Positions 8,601 to 17,696 of a stretch of DNA of 64,000 bases are shown piece by piece. Position 1 is the stretch's first letter; every line of letters begins with the position of its first letter. The DNA is from Bacteroidota bacterium (lineage in GTDB: Bacteria > Bacteroidota > Bacteroidia > B-17B0 > Aurantibacillaceae). Below the pieces are notes generated by a model that was not told the DNA's origin, did no database searches, and saw nothing but the letters and a program-made list of their open reading frames with translations. The stretch is from NCBI GenBank assembly GCA_030684395.1, contig JAUXTT010000024.1, forward strand, positions 1 through 64,000, given 5' to 3'. A program made the translations under genes and the position numbers.

Positions 8601-11132
8601 AGCAAGCGATCCATTTCCTGATCCGCAACCTGAAGTTTCAGCAACATCAATGCTTCCACCACTGGCACCAAAATCTACGGTAATACTATTTGTGCCTTGC
8701 CCTGAAGCAATAGTTGCACCTGCGGGTACCGACCAATTGTAAGTATTCCCGATTGTATTGGTAACCGAATAAGTAACAGCAGTTGCATTCGGGCATACTG
8801 ATGCAGATCCTGAAATAACCGGGGTAAGTGTAACAGTATTAACAGAGACTGCAAATGTTGCTGAACCGCTACCACAACTTGCAGTCTCCGTTACGTCAAC
8901 ATTTCCACCACCTGCACCAAAATCAACTGTTATGCTATTTGTTCCTTGTCCAGAAACAATAGTTGCTCCTGCAGGTACCGACCAATTATAAGTATTGCCG
9001 ATTGTATTGGTAACCGAATAAGTGACGGATGTTGCATTTGGGCATACACTTGCCGATCCGGAAATAACAGGAGTAAGTACAACGGTATTAACAGACACTG
9101 CAAATGTTGCCGAACCGCTACCGCAACTTGCAGTCTCTGTTACATCAACGTTTCCTCCGCTTGCACCAAAATCAACCGTGATGCTATTTGTTCCTTGCCC
9201 CGAAGTAATAGTTGCTCCTGCAGGTACCGACCAATTATAGGTATTACCAATTGTATTTGTCACTGAATAGGTAACCGCTGTTGCGTTTGGACATACTGAT
9301 GCAGATCCTGAAATAACCGGAGTAAGTGTAGCTGTTGCAACAGTCACAGTTACTGTAGCAGTATTTGGGCCACCGCATCCGGGAGAAGTAACCGTGTATG
9401 TTGAAGTGCTTGCAGGAGTGACTGTTACAGGATTACTTGTTGAATTAAATCCTGATGGTCCTGTCCATGTGTAACTTGCAGCTCCTGATGCAGTAAGTGT
9501 TGAAGACCCGGCCGGACATATTGTTGTTGGACTTGCACTTGCAGTTATAGGAGTACCTGCCGGAAGAACTGTCACTACTTGAGTTTCGTTAGTTGAACAA
9601 CCTCCGCCAATTATGAAAAATACATTTAAATTCACATTGTAAGTTCCGGGTGTTGCAAAAATATGTACCGCATCTACATCAGTTGAAAAATTATCGACAC
9701 CTGATAGAGGATCACCAAAACTCCAGTTATGAATAAGATTAAAATTATCTAAAGGTGTTGTTCCACAACCAAAACCACCACAGTTACAAATAGAAAGTCC
9801 GGATCCAAATTGAGTACAAGGTATAGTAGATGTGTTAGTGAATGTTACTGATTGTCCTGCGCAAATTGTAACAGGACTTGTGAAGTGCGATTCGGGACCA
9901 TCATTCACTGTAACAGAAATAGTTGCGTTTGAATTACCACAAGTTCCGTTTCCAACTGTAACCGTATAATTGTAAGTACCGGCATTATTTTGAACGACAC
10001 TTATTGTTTGATTGGTATTTTGCCCTGCGGTACCAGGACCCGACCATGAATAAGACGTACCCGGGCTTGCTGTTAAGGCCATGGTTTGCCCTTTGCAAAT
10101 ACTATTATCACCACTAATACTTGCAGCTGCGGGTGACGTGTTAAATACATTTGTTTGTGGTGGACTTAAAGCATTGCCACAGTTATCAATTAAAGTATTA
10201 CCGTCTGTTCCCATTCCAACACTAACTGTCCATGGGCCAGCTCCGGATAAAGCAGTATTTAAGGTTAATTGGACTTCATTGGTGGCGTTACCACAATTTA
10301 ATCCTGCCGCCGCAGTAACGGTATATGGTCCGCCCGTACCAGTTACAGTAAACTCTGAGCCATCCGCTGAAATTGAACTGCACAATACTTGTTCAGAAAA
10401 TTTAACTGTGATGGTCGTAGCTCCGCAAGCTGCAAATGTTGATAAAACGGTTGGAGGCGTGACATCAAAAATACTTGCAGATGAAGGCGTGAAATCCAAT
10501 GTATATCCATTTTGTGATGAACTGTAATTAGATAAAACCAAAACATAAGATTGACCAACTGTAACCGGAAGAACCGTACTTTGATTGGGTCCGCTTGCCG
10601 GTTCACTTGCATTACTTCCACTTGCACTTAGTCCTGTAACTCCTCCGGTTGCCGAGAAATTACATCTGATTGGTGTAGTTGAACCATTCGAAATTCCCTG
10701 ACAACCCCCGTTTGTAATTTCGTACAAAGCAAAATCATAATCTTCTGAATTAACATCGGGTGTAATATTAAAAGCTAAATTTCCTGCAGCACTTACAGTA
10801 AAAACATACCAGACCGAATTTTTTTCATTTGATCCAAGACAGGAAGAGTTTGCAGGAATCTCATCGCTGTTTCCAACACCCGAATAGGACTGCTGTTGAT
10901 TGTATACATTTTGGCACACAGGAATCGCGCTATTACAATCCTGTTCAGGTTCTGCCATTATTTGATTGTGCCCGCTTCCATATCTATCTGCACTTTCAAA
11001 GCGAATACGGCTTTCTTTCACTTTTATTTTATCTTTTAACGAAAGAGAATTGTAATCAAAACTTACCTGAGCATTTAAACAATTAAAAAAGATGCTGAGA
11101 TTTAATGATAATAAGAGTAGTAATTTATTCAT
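5652..11132 (-). CDS. Giant secreted adhesin-like protein with PKD/Ig-like repeats and a type B type IX secretion domain
   Basis: The 1826-residue product starts with a signal peptide ending near LNAQ. A PPC-like or jelly-roll-like N-terminal region follows, with the motif NSVWYVFTVSAAGNLAFNI at about residues 100-120. Next come a PKD-like region (HNWSFGDPLSGV) and nine tandem units of about 83 residues. Each unit has the core VCPNATAVTYSV, a TYNWSVPAGAT strand and a conserved CGSG. Further Ig-like units with two cysteines each continue to the C-terminus. The last 90 residues (PIAFSPNGD, YNRWGQKLFE, GTYVYVFKI-like) are a CHU_C/type B T9SS sorting domain. The protein is therefore expected to cross the outer membrane by the type IX system and stay at the cell surface or be released. 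A role in adhesion or gliding is inference from such architectures. No catalytic domain is visible. Confidence 0.9.
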   Translation of the reverse strand: MNKLLLLLSLNLSIFFNCLNAQVSFDYNSLSLKDKIKVKESRIRFESADRYGSGHNQIMAEPEQDCNSAIPVCQNVYNQQQSYSGVGNSDEIPANSSCLGSNEKNSVWYVFTVSAAGNLAFNITPDVNSEDYDFALYEITNGGCQGISNGSTTPIRCNFSATGGVTGLSASGSNASEPASGPNQSTVLPVTVGQSYVLVLSNYSSSQNGYTLDFTPSSASIFDVTPPTVLSTFAACGATTITVKFSEQVLCSSISADGSEFTVTGTGGPYTVTAAAGLNCGNATNEVQLTLNTALSGAGPWTVSVGMGTDGNTLIDNCGNALSPPQTNVFNTSPAAASISGDNSICKGQTMALTASPGTSYSWSGPGTAGQNTNQTISVVQNNAGTYNYTVTVGNGTCGNSNATISVTVNDGPESHFTSPVTICAGQSVTFTNTSTIPCTQFGSGLSICNCGGFGCGTTPLDNFNLIHNWSFGDPLSGVDNFSTDVDAVHIFATPGTYNVNLNVFFIIGGGCSTNETQVVTVLPAGTPITASASPTTICPAGSSTLTASGAASYTWTGPSGFNSTSNPVTVTPASTSTYTVTSPGCGGPNTATVTVTVATATLTPVISGSASVCPNATAVTYSVTNTIGNTYNWSVPAGATITSGQGTNSITVDFGASGGNVDVTETASCGSGSATFAVSVNTVVLTPVISGSASVCPNATSVTYSVTNTIGNTYNWSVPAGATIVSGQGTNSITVDFGAGGGNVDVTETASCGSGSATFAVSVNTVTLTPVISGSASVCPNATAVTYSVTNTIGNTYNWSVPAGATIASGQGTNSITVDFGASGGSIDVAETSGCGSGNGSLAVSTNTVTLTPIVSGAASVCPNATAVTYSVTNTIGNTYNWSVPAGATIASGQGTNSITVDFGASGGNIDVAEASNCGSGNGSLAITINSIPVTSAISGPTPVCPNATAITYSVTNTVGSTYNWTVPAGVTIVSGQNTNSITVDFGATAGTISVAETSTCGTGTPENIVVNTSSTPVTSAITGPVSVCVNASGQIYSVVNTTGSTYLWTVPGGATITSGQNTNSITVDFGATAGTISVTETSACGSGTPVTTIVSTTTGPVLPTITGPSSACANTTGLTYSVTLNGSNTYAWTVPAGATIVSGQGTNSIVVNLGATAGNVGVIESSTCGASPQATTAVTLIAAPVTSAITGTSPVCSGATAITYSVTNTAGSTYNWTVPAGAIIVSGQTTSVITVDFGTNSGNVTVIETASCGSGTPVQFPVTVNLAPATPSIVGNTALCANTLATTYSVTSNAGSTYTWTANGGATISSGALTNSITVDFAVANGVLQVTEANTCGVGIATLTVTVTNPVINLVASASSVCPGYTSTLDASGADTYTWTPAGSLNVSTGASVIATPTATTIYTVNGTLVGCPASAAITVSLLPPLTLTVTSVSSAVCTGTTTSITVTGATSYTWAASSSLNTLSGPTVIASPTVATTYTVVGSTPTCSGTATVAVSVTPAPTIQLTPNDVTICEGETVNIQATGADTYVWANNATNFVSNDLPTNSNVTVNPTSTHLYFVTGSTNGCTDFDTLTVTVLPKIIPDAGLNDTICIGESVGLVGVGGATHEWAPGSTLSSINTSFTTATPLVTTNYLYTASYNGLCPETDTVRVVVNPLPIIFAGQDTTIDVEDAAVINGFTNATSFFWSNTATLNCTGCMAPIATPTVTTTYIFQGTNQYGCENSDTVTVFVSQEFALYVPIAFSPNGDFTNEYWKPEGFGIKKIQIYVYNRWGQKLFEAKDLDSFWDGNYKGDPVQEDVYVFKISAEAYSGDKITKVGHITVVK
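7083..9335 (-). repeat. Nine tandem repeats of about 250 bp inside the adhesin gene
   Basis: Nine consecutive units of roughly 250 bp encode the about 83-residue PKD-like modules. The four units nearest the 5' end of the gene (about 8345-9335) are nearly identical in protein sequence and very similar in DNA. The five downstream units are more diverged. This is the pattern expected from recent unit duplication at one end. Confidence 0.85.
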
Positions 11133-11226
11133 ACCGTGGGGTTTACAAACCCTCTAAGTTAGGACAAAGTAGCCTGAAAAAAAACTCTATTACAGTGTAT
11201 TTCTCAGTTAAGAAACCTACAACGGT

Positions 11227-11991
11227 TTAGCAGTACCCTCTTACCTTATAAACAAGGTATCCGGTGATTTCATGAATTATCAAAGTAAATTCCGATAATG
11301 CCTCCACACTTGGTATAAACAGGTGGTCGAACTCAAATTTTCTTGGCCCGCTGTATCTGTCGGTGCAAAAAGGGCGAATATTTTTAATTCCCACTTTTTC
11401 GAAACAGGCAATGCTTCTTCGCATATGAAAGGAAGAAGTAACAAATAGAACATTGGATTTAATTTGCAAACTATCCATTAACACTTTTGTGTTTGTAGCA
11501 TTCTCACGGGTGTTCTTAGATTCGTTTTCAATGATCACAAGCGAATCAGCGATACCTATTTTAAGTAAGTACTTTTTAAGGATAGCAGCTTCTTTGTATT
11601 CGGGATGTAATATACTGCCTGAGCCTCCCGTAATGATAATTTTTTTCACCTGCCCCGACTGCAGCAGCGGAAGTACTTGCCAAAGTCGATCTGCTGAACC
11701 TGAAAACTGAGCTTTATCTAAACGTGGATCGTAGCTAGACATTCCACCTAATACAACTGCATAATCGAATTGCTCTGTTTTCTTTAAATCTACACTTGTA
11801 TATTCCCATGCACGCATGCATTCATCAGCAATAAATGAATTAGTAAAGAAAAATAAAACACAAATGGAAGAGATGAACAGTTTTCTTTTTCTTGTTTCAA
11901 TTTTTGTTTTCCAGCTCCATAATAATAAAACAAACACCCATATTAAAGGCGTTAACAGAAAAACAATCAGTTTCGACAGATAGAAAAACAT
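11227..11991 (-). CDS. DUF218 (YdcF/SanA/ElyC-like) membrane protein
   Basis: This 254-residue protein carries two hydrophobic segments at its N-terminus (about residues 5-25 and 38-55). A DUF218 domain follows, identified by YAVVLGG at its start, the middle motif KKIIITGGSGS, and the later ENESKNTRENATNTK and VLFVTSSFHMRRS. Family members act on the cell envelope in E. coli (SanA, ElyC), but the reaction is not known. An insertion after the first motif (SSYDPRLDKAQFSGSADR) is common in Bacteroidota homologues. The gene follows the adhesin gene on the same strand direction but is separated from it by 94 bp with no visible signal. Confidence 0.85.
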   Translation of the reverse strand: MFFYLSKLIVFLLTPLIWVFVLLLWSWKTKIETRKRKLFISSICVLFFFTNSFIADECMRAWEYTSVDLKKTEQFDYAVVLGGMSSYDPRLDKAQFSGSADRLWQVLPLLQSGQVKKIIITGGSGSILHPEYKEAAILKKYLLKIGIADSLVIIENESKNTRENATNTKVLMDSLQIKSNVLFVTSSFHMRRSIACFEKVGIKNIRPFCTDRYSGPRKFEFDHLFIPSVEALSEFTLIIHEITGYLVYKVRGYC

Positions 11992-12327
11992 GGGGCAAAT
12001 ATAATTTTAATTCGGGAATTTCCTGTTACATAGAAAAATCGGAAACTTATGTGGTACATAAATACCTGCCGCAGATTATATAGATTCGTAGCTATATAAT
12101 CATTGGCAAATAAAATGTTTTCAATCCGCGAAATCCGCGGCTAAAAATAGTTTACCGTAATTATCATGCCTACCCCGTCCGTTCACGGGATTTGTCCGCC
12201 GATGGCAGACGGCATTTCGGGAATTAGTGTTTAAAACTTGGTTAGTTAAATAATGTTGTTTAGCCTATTCATCAGTATTGCTTATTATCTTTGTGAGGTT
12301 GCAGGTTAGAAATTTAAAACACATACC
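11992..12327. other. Intergenic region between divergent genes with several small palindromic repeats
   Basis: No open frame here looks like a gene. An inverted repeat, ATTATATAG/CTATATAAT, lies at 12075-12100. A repeat-like pair, ATCCGCGAAATCCGCGG, lies near 12127. A GC-rich block at about 12173-12220 has nested hairpins (CCCGT/ACGGG and CCGCCGATGGCAGACGG) of the kind dispersed in Bacteroidota genomes. The bshA -7 box is at its right end. Confidence 0.6.
12286..12293 (+). promoter_or_regulatory. Probable -7 box of the bshA promoter
   Basis: TATCTTTG fits TAnnTTTG and lies 34 bases before the start codon. I could not find a matching TTTG box at 19-21 bases upstream. Confidence 0.4.
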
Positions 12328-13491
12328 ATGAAGATAGGAATAGTTTGTTATCCAACATTTGGAGGTAGCGGTGTGGTAGCTACAGAACTTGGTAAAGCCC
12401 TTGCACAAAAAGGCCATCAAATTCACTTTATTGCATACTCACAACCTTTTCGTTTAAACTATTTCAGTGAAAATCTTTTTTATCATGAAGTAAGTGTATC
12501 TGATTATCCGCTTTTTGAATACCAACCCTACGAATCGGCACTGGCCAGTAAACTGGTTGATGTTGTGAAGTACGAAAACCTGGACCTGCTTCATGTACAC
12601 TATGCTATTCCACATGCATCAGCAGCATTGATGGCAAAACAAATATTAGCGAAACAAGGTTATAATATTCCATTCATTACAACTCTTCACGGAACAGATA
12701 TTACTTTGGTTGGAAAAGATGCTTCTTTTGAACCCGTGATCAAATATTCAATGGAAATGAGTGACGCTGTTACTGCGGTTTCCGAAAGCCTGCGAAGAGA
12801 CACTTACGAAATATTTAAATTGGATAAAGAAATTGAAGTAATCCCTAACTTCATTAATATTGAAGAATATAATGTGGTTTTTGAAAATCATAAATGCCAG
12901 AAAAATCATTACGCTCCCAATGGAGAAAAAATAATGATACACGTATCTAACTTCAGAGCCGTGAAACGTGTGGGAGATGTTTTAAGGGTTTTTGATAAAG
13001 TTCGTAAGGAAATTCCAACTAAACTTATTTTGGTTGGTGATGGTCCTGAAAGAGGAAATATTGAAAAACTATGCAGAGAGTTAGACACCTGCAATGATAT
13101 ACACTCATTAGGAAAAATCATTGACCCAAAGGAGATTTTAAGTATTGGTGATTTGTTTGTCCTTACATCTGAAACCGAAAGCTTCGGTTTATCAGCTTTA
13201 GAAGCTATGGCAATGAAAATGCCGGTTATTAGCACAAACACAGGAGGTTTACCCGAGGTAAACGAACATGGGATTACAGGTTTTTTGAGTAATGTGGGTG
13301 ATATTGACGATATGGCCAAAAATGCTCTTAAATTATTCAGTAATCCTGAATTATTGAATCAATTCAAAAAACAAGCTTATGAAAAAGCAGTGAGCTTTGA
13401 TATTCAAAATATTTTACCACTGTATGAAATACTTTATAATAAGGTTTTAAGAAAACAAACCGCAATTAGCATTGATACCATTAAAAATTAA
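12328..13491 (+). CDS. bshA: N-acetyl-alpha-D-glucosaminyl L-malate synthase BshA (bacillithiol biosynthesis)
   Basis: This is a GT4-family glycosyltransferase of 387 residues. The N-terminus MKIGIVCYPTFGGSGVVATE is characteristic of BshA, which joins GlcNAc from UDP-GlcNAc to L-malate in the first step of bacillithiol synthesis. Other visible features are HVHYAIPHA and TTLHGTDITLVG in the acceptor half. In the donor-binding half are LVGDGPERG and the E-x7-E segment ESFGLSALEAMAMKMPVI. The length matches the family. The later bsh genes are not in this window. The M23 peptidase gene follows after 42 bp in the same direction and may be co-transcribed, without an obvious functional link. Confidence 0.93.
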   Translation: MKIGIVCYPTFGGSGVVATELGKALAQKGHQIHFIAYSQPFRLNYFSENLFYHEVSVSDYPLFEYQPYESALASKLVDVVKYENLDLLHVHYAIPHASAALMAKQILAKQGYNIPFITTLHGTDITLVGKDASFEPVIKYSMEMSDAVTAVSESLRRDTYEIFKLDKEIEVIPNFINIEEYNVVFENHKCQKNHYAPNGEKIMIHVSNFRAVKRVGDVLRVFDKVRKEIPTKLILVGDGPERGNIEKLCRELDTCNDIHSLGKIIDPKEILSIGDLFVLTSETESFGLSALEAMAMKMPVISTNTGGLPEVNEHGITGFLSNVGDIDDMAKNALKLFSNPELLNQFKKQAYEKAVSFDIQNILPLYEILYNKVLRKQTAISIDTIKN

Positions 13492-13533
13492 CCAATAAAC
13501 ACTACATAAATTAATTTCAGGATTTAACAGGCA

Positions 13534-15225
13534 ATGCGTTTACAGCGATCACATATCTTTTCCTTATTTCTACTCCTAAGTTTCTTTTGTTTTTCGCAAG
13601 CAGATTTCAGATTACCTCTTGATAAAATAACCGTTACCGGAAATTTTTGTGAGATCAGGCCCAATCACTTTCATGCAGGGCTTGATTTAAGAACGGATGC
13701 TTCCAAAAATCTTCCTATCTACAGTATTGGAGATGGCTATGTTTCAAGGATCAAGATCTCAACTTATGGTTACGGGCATGTAATCTACATTACACATCCT
13801 GGAGGCTACGTAAGTGTGTATGCACATCAACATCATTTTACCGACAAGCTGGAAAAGCATATGCGTAAAAAACAAAAGGAAAGCGAAACTTTTGAATTAG
13901 AATTATTTCCGGCTAAAGATGAATTACCTGTAAAAAAAGGTGAAATAATTGGATATACAGGAAACACAGGTAGTTCGCAAGCACCCCATTTACATTTTGA
14001 GATAAGGGATGAAAAAACAGAGGCTGCATTGAATCCTTTTAAATTTTTTAATCTTACGGATTCCGTTGCACCAACTATTGACGGAATTTATTTTTACGAC
14101 ACTAATGACCTCAATAATGCTTTTGTAATTGATAAAAAGAAAATAACAGAGTCAAGTAAAACAGATAAAACAAAATCAGGAGAACCTAAGTCTGAGCAGC
14201 TTACTTTACGTGATACGTTTTTATTACCTGAGTGTTTTGGATTCGGATTCTCAGCATTTGACAGACACATAAAAAACGGAAATCAAAATCAGATCCTCTC
14301 AGCGGAGTTGTATTTGGATGAGAATATTTTCTACAAACATTCGTATGACACCATGGCTTTTGATAAATCGAAGTACATCAATTGTTTTACTGACCTCAGC
14401 AAAGAATACAAGAAAGAGAAAATTCAAAAATGTTTTTTAAGCAAGAATGAATTCCTTGGTATTTTCAGTGATGTTTCTCACACAGGAGAAATTTTTTTGA
14501 AAGATACATTGGCTCACAAGATCAAACTCATTTGTAAGGATGTATTGGGAAACAAACAGACTCTTACGTTTAATGTAAAACGTCAGAAAATAATTATTCT
14601 TGCTGAAACAAAAAAATACAAATACGATTGTCTGAAAGAACTTGTATTCGAAGACCCCACTATGAAATTAATCTTTCCTGAAAAATGTTTTTTCAACGAC
14701 TACAATCTTTTCTACACTAAAAGTAAAAAACCTACTGATAGGAATTCCGTACACGTTTTCGGAGTCCGCACAGCGATGTATTTGCCCTGCTCTATCTACA
14801 TGAAAAATAACTTACCAAAAATTGATACTTCCAAACTCTGCATCATAGAAGTTACTTCCGGAAATTATTGTGGTGGTAAAATGGTTGATGGTTTTGTTTT
14901 TGGAACTTCACGCTATTTGGGCAGTTTTATGGTTGGTTGCGATACTACCGCTCCTACCATTAAACCTCTTCAAAAGATCAGCAAAACAAAGAGCATTTCG
15001 AGTCTGAAAAAACTGGAGTTTAAAATTGCTGATAATTTGAGTGGCATAGGTAACTTCAAGGTATTTATTAATGGCAAATGGTATTACAGTACACACGAAA
15101 GCAAGGATCATAAAATCACCTATGCTTTTGATGAAGATACACCCAAAGGCGAGCTCAACTTTGTCCTTAAACTCTGGGACAAAAAGGGCAATTTATGTGA
15201 ATACAAAGAACAATTTACCCGTTAA
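13534..15225 (+). CDS. M23 family metallopeptidase (LytM-like), secreted
   Basis: The 563-residue product has an N-terminal signal peptide (residues 1-21, ending FCFSQ). A peptidase M23 domain follows at about residues 30-175. The zinc ligands are visible as H47 and D51 (HAGLD) and as H152/H154 in APHLHFE. It should cleave peptidoglycan cross-links or other glycine-containing peptides in the periplasm. The core is interrupted by an insertion (about residues 108-130, KKQKESETFELEL). The C-terminal about 380 residues are a Bacteroidota-specific extension with a likely Ig-like region near the end (FKIADNLSGIGNFKVFING). The gene lies 42 bp after bshA. Confidence 0.88.
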   Translation: MRLQRSHIFSLFLLLSFFCFSQADFRLPLDKITVTGNFCEIRPNHFHAGLDLRTDASKNLPIYSIGDGYVSRIKISTYGYGHVIYITHPGGYVSVYAHQHHFTDKLEKHMRKKQKESETFELELFPAKDELPVKKGEIIGYTGNTGSSQAPHLHFEIRDEKTEAALNPFKFFNLTDSVAPTIDGIYFYDTNDLNNAFVIDKKKITESSKTDKTKSGEPKSEQLTLRDTFLLPECFGFGFSAFDRHIKNGNQNQILSAELYLDENIFYKHSYDTMAFDKSKYINCFTDLSKEYKKEKIQKCFLSKNEFLGIFSDVSHTGEIFLKDTLAHKIKLICKDVLGNKQTLTFNVKRQKIIILAETKKYKYDCLKELVFEDPTMKLIFPEKCFFNDYNLFYTKSKKPTDRNSVHVFGVRTAMYLPCSIYMKNNLPKIDTSKLCIIEVTSGNYCGGKMVDGFVFGTSRYLGSFMVGCDTTAPTIKPLQKISKTKSISSLKKLEFKIADNLSGIGNFKVFINGKWYYSTHESKDHKITYAFDEDTPKGELNFVLKLWDKKGNLCEYKEQFTR

Positions 15226-15289
15226 CCTCAAATCTGAAATTTGTTTGGTTTATAGGATGCTTTTTACTTACTTAGCAGCCAATTAAAAA

Positions 15290-16774
15290 ATGCCAAACAT
15301 GCAAAGATCAATACTTTCTGTATTAGTTGCTTTAACACTATCATTAGCAGTAAAAGCACAAACCTATACATCAACAACAATGGTTACAGGATTAAACTAT
15401 CCGGTAGCATTTGATGTAGCTGATGACGGAAGATTTTTTATCACACAAAAAGGTGGTAACTCATCAGGATCTTGTGCAAACGGATTTATCAGAGTATTCT
15501 CTTCTGCAGGAACCTCTTTGGGTACATTCTATAATCTTACAGATTCAGTACAATGTGACTTTGAGAGAGGTTTGTTAGGAATTGAATTGGATCCTGATTT
15601 TACCAATAACCATTATGTTTATGTTTATTACAATCATTATTACGCTGGTGATGAAAGAATCAGAATTGTACGATTTACTGAAGTGGCGAATGTAGGTACA
15701 AATCCTACAATTATATTTGATCTTGATATCCCTAATAACATAAACGGAAATCATGTTGGAGGTAACCTTCATTTCAGACCATCTGACCCCAACCATCTTT
15801 ATTTCACTATTGGAGATCTAGCATATGCACTTTCTAACCAAACATTAAACTATGCTAATAAACTCACTAATCCATATGGCAAAATTCACCGCATCAATTT
15901 AGATGGTTCAGCTCCAACTGATAATCCATTTTATGACGATGGAAATCCACTTGTTGGAAATTGTGATTGGATCTGGAGCTACGGACATCGTAACTCATTT
16001 GATTTTTGTTTCAACCCTGTTACCGACTCTATGTATTGCTCTGAAAATGGGCAAAATACATATGATGAAGTAAACATAATACATCGTGGCGGGTTTTATG
16101 GATGGGCGGCATGTGAAGGCAATTTCGATGCTGACACATTAAGCTTGCCTTGCCACACAACAGGCGATATTCGTCCAATTTCTGTTTGGGGACCCGGTGG
16201 TCTGCCCGCCGTGACAGGGATTGTATTTTACACCGGTACTGTATGGGCCGCGATTGAGAACCATTTAATTGTTGCTGATAATGATTTCGGAAGAATTTAT
16301 GATTGTACGATGGGAAATGCACCCGCTTATGACGTTGTAACAACAAGAGTGCAAATGGGTGATTTAACCACTAGTGGTGGATTAACTACACTGCGCCAAA
16401 GTGTTGATGGTTGTGTTTTTGCCATGAAAGGTGGTTATACCACAAATGGTCAGATCTACAAAGTTTGTCCTCTGGGTATTGGTATTGCAGAAAACAACAC
16501 CGCTCTTAATTCGTTAGTTGTATACCCAAACCCTGCCAGCGGTGTACTTAATATTGAAAGTACTTTCCTTTCGAATACTGACCTGAATGCAGAGTTAATT
16601 GATTTCAGCGGAAGATTGATACATAGTTGTGAAGCCAATACAGTAAAAGGGAATAAATGTACTTACAGCATTGATCTACTAAGAAATAAAATAGCTAAAG
16701 GAATTTATTTCGTTCAGATCAAAAACACTCTTACTAAAGAAGTAATGGCTACTACTAAAGTAGTGGTGGATTAA
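15290..16774 (+). CDS. Secreted PQQ-dependent sugar (sorbosone/glucose) dehydrogenase-like beta-propeller with T9SS type A sorting domain
   Basis: This 494-residue protein has a signal peptide (ending AVKAQ) and a GSDH-type six-bladed propeller over about residues 25-400. Typical blade motifs are GLNYPVAFDVADDGRFFI, ERGLLGIELDPDF, GGNLHFRPSDPNHLYFTIGD, IWSYGHRNSFDF and GGFYGWAACEG. Related enzymes oxidise sugars with PQQ, but many Bacteroidota members have no proven activity. The last about 75 residues (VVYPNPASGVLNIES to KGIYFVQI and VVVD) form a type A T9SS C-terminal sorting domain. The product is therefore exported across the outer membrane. An internal start at the fourth codon is equally possible. 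Confidence 0.88.
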   Translation: MPNMQRSILSVLVALTLSLAVKAQTYTSTTMVTGLNYPVAFDVADDGRFFITQKGGNSSGSCANGFIRVFSSAGTSLGTFYNLTDSVQCDFERGLLGIELDPDFTNNHYVYVYYNHYYAGDERIRIVRFTEVANVGTNPTIIFDLDIPNNINGNHVGGNLHFRPSDPNHLYFTIGDLAYALSNQTLNYANKLTNPYGKIHRINLDGSAPTDNPFYDDGNPLVGNCDWIWSYGHRNSFDFCFNPVTDSMYCSENGQNTYDEVNIIHRGGFYGWAACEGNFDADTLSLPCHTTGDIRPISVWGPGGLPAVTGIVFYTGTVWAAIENHLIVADNDFGRIYDCTMGNAPAYDVVTTRVQMGDLTTSGGLTTLRQSVDGCVFAMKGGYTTNGQIYKVCPLGIGIAENNTALNSLVVYPNPASGVLNIESTFLSNTDLNAELIDFSGRLIHSCEANTVKGNKCTYSIDLLRNKIAKGIYFVQIKNTLTKEVMATTKVVVD

Positions 16775-16792
16775 AATTATTCCTCCGACTCT

Positions 16793-16930
16793 TTAACACA
16801 GAGGGCACTAAGGAGACAGAGGCTCACTGAGTTTTACTATGCAATGGCCTTATTGCGGATAAAATTACTGGTGTTAAATTATTATTAAAATCTCTGTGTA
16901 ACTCTTGCCAACTCCGTGTGCTCTGTGTTA
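16793..16930. repeat. Long imperfect inverted repeat (CACAGAGGGCAC class)
   Basis: The left arm starts TTAACACAGAGGGCACTAAG and ends in ACAGAGG near 16822. The right arm runs from CTCTGTGTAACTC at 16892 to GTGCTCTGTGTTA at 16930. The arms are built of short degenerate units and can pair imperfectly. The element sits between a plus-strand gene and the 3' end of the SUF operon. Confidence 0.65.
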
Positions 16931-16939
16931 GATTTTTTT

Positions 16940-17269
16940 TTACATAAACCCTAATTCTACCTGAGCTACTTCGCTCATCATTTCTTTTGTCCAGGTTGGT
17001 TCAAAGGTAAGTTCCAGTTTAACGGATTTTAATTCAGTGATCTCCCTTATTTTTGCTTCCATTTCAGCGGGTAAAGTTTCTACTGCAGGGCAATTAGGAG
17101 AAGTAAGTGTGAACTTTACCAACAGATCCAAATCATCATTCAGATTGATCTCATAAATAAGACCCAGTTCCCAAACATCCACAGGGATCTCCGGATCATA
17201 ACATGTTTTCAATTGATCTATTACCCTTTGAGTAAGCTCTGTGTTTTTCGCTATTATAATTGCAGACAT
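16940..17269 (-). CDS. sufT: SufT-type iron-sulfur assembly protein (DUF59/MIP18 family)
   Basis: A 109-residue MIP18/DUF59 protein. It is recognised by CYDPEIPVDVWELGLIY (residues 23-39) and TSPNCPAVETLP with the conserved Cys60. Proteins of this family help mature Fe-S proteins and are often encoded at the end of SUF clusters, as here. The gene is one base downstream of sufE and clearly belongs to the operon. The PaaD branch of the family has an extra C-terminal domain that is absent here, which favours SufT. Confidence 0.88.
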   Translation of the reverse strand: MSAIIIAKNTELTQRVIDQLKTCYDPEIPVDVWELGLIYEINLNDDLDLLVKFTLTSPNCPAVETLPAEMEAKIREITELKSVKLELTFEPTWTKEMMSEVAQVELGFM

Positions 17270-17270
17270 C

Positions 17271-17696
17271 TTAATTCGATAATTTTATTTTTAATGCCAT
17301 AGCATCCAATTTCATTTGTTTTACCATACTCAACAATCCGTTTGCACGTGTTGGAGAGAGATGCGATTTTAAACCTATCGTATCTATAAAATCCACTTTT
17401 GCATTTATGATCTCTTCAGGATCGTGATCACTTAATGTTCTTATCATTAATGCAACCAATCCTTTTGTTATGATCGCATCGCTGTCGGCAGTATATATTA
17501 CTCTCCCATCCTTCACAGCACTATGCAACCAAACTCTGCTTTGACAACCTTTTATTAATCTGTCATCGGTTTTCAATTCTTCAGCCATTGGTTTCAGGTC
17601 TTTCCCCATATCGATAACATATTGGTACTTATCTTCCCAATTATCGAACATGGCAAACTCATCTATAATTTCTTGTTCTATCTCTTCTATTGTCAT
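17271..17696 (-). CDS. sufE: Sulfur acceptor protein SufE
   Basis: This 141-residue cytosolic protein accepts persulfide sulfur from SufS and passes it to the SufBCD scaffold. The family signature LIKGCQSRVWL contains the acceptor Cys51. Length and the C-terminal helical pattern (GLKSHLSPTRANGLLSMVKQ) are typical. Its start overlaps the sufS stop by four bases, indicating translational coupling. Confidence 0.95.
   Translation of the reverse strand: MTIEEIEQEIIDEFAMFDNWEDKYQYVIDMGKDLKPMAEELKTDDRLIKGCQSRVWLHSAVKDGRVIYTADSDAIITKGLVALMIRTLSDHDPEEIINAKVDFIDTIGLKSHLSPTRANGLLSMVKQMKLDAMALKIKLSN

Noticed and set aside
7083-9335. Possible CRISPR-like or satellite array in the regular repeats
   Set aside because: The period (about 250 bp) and in-frame coding of PKD-like modules fit protein repeats, and there is no short repeat-spacer pattern.
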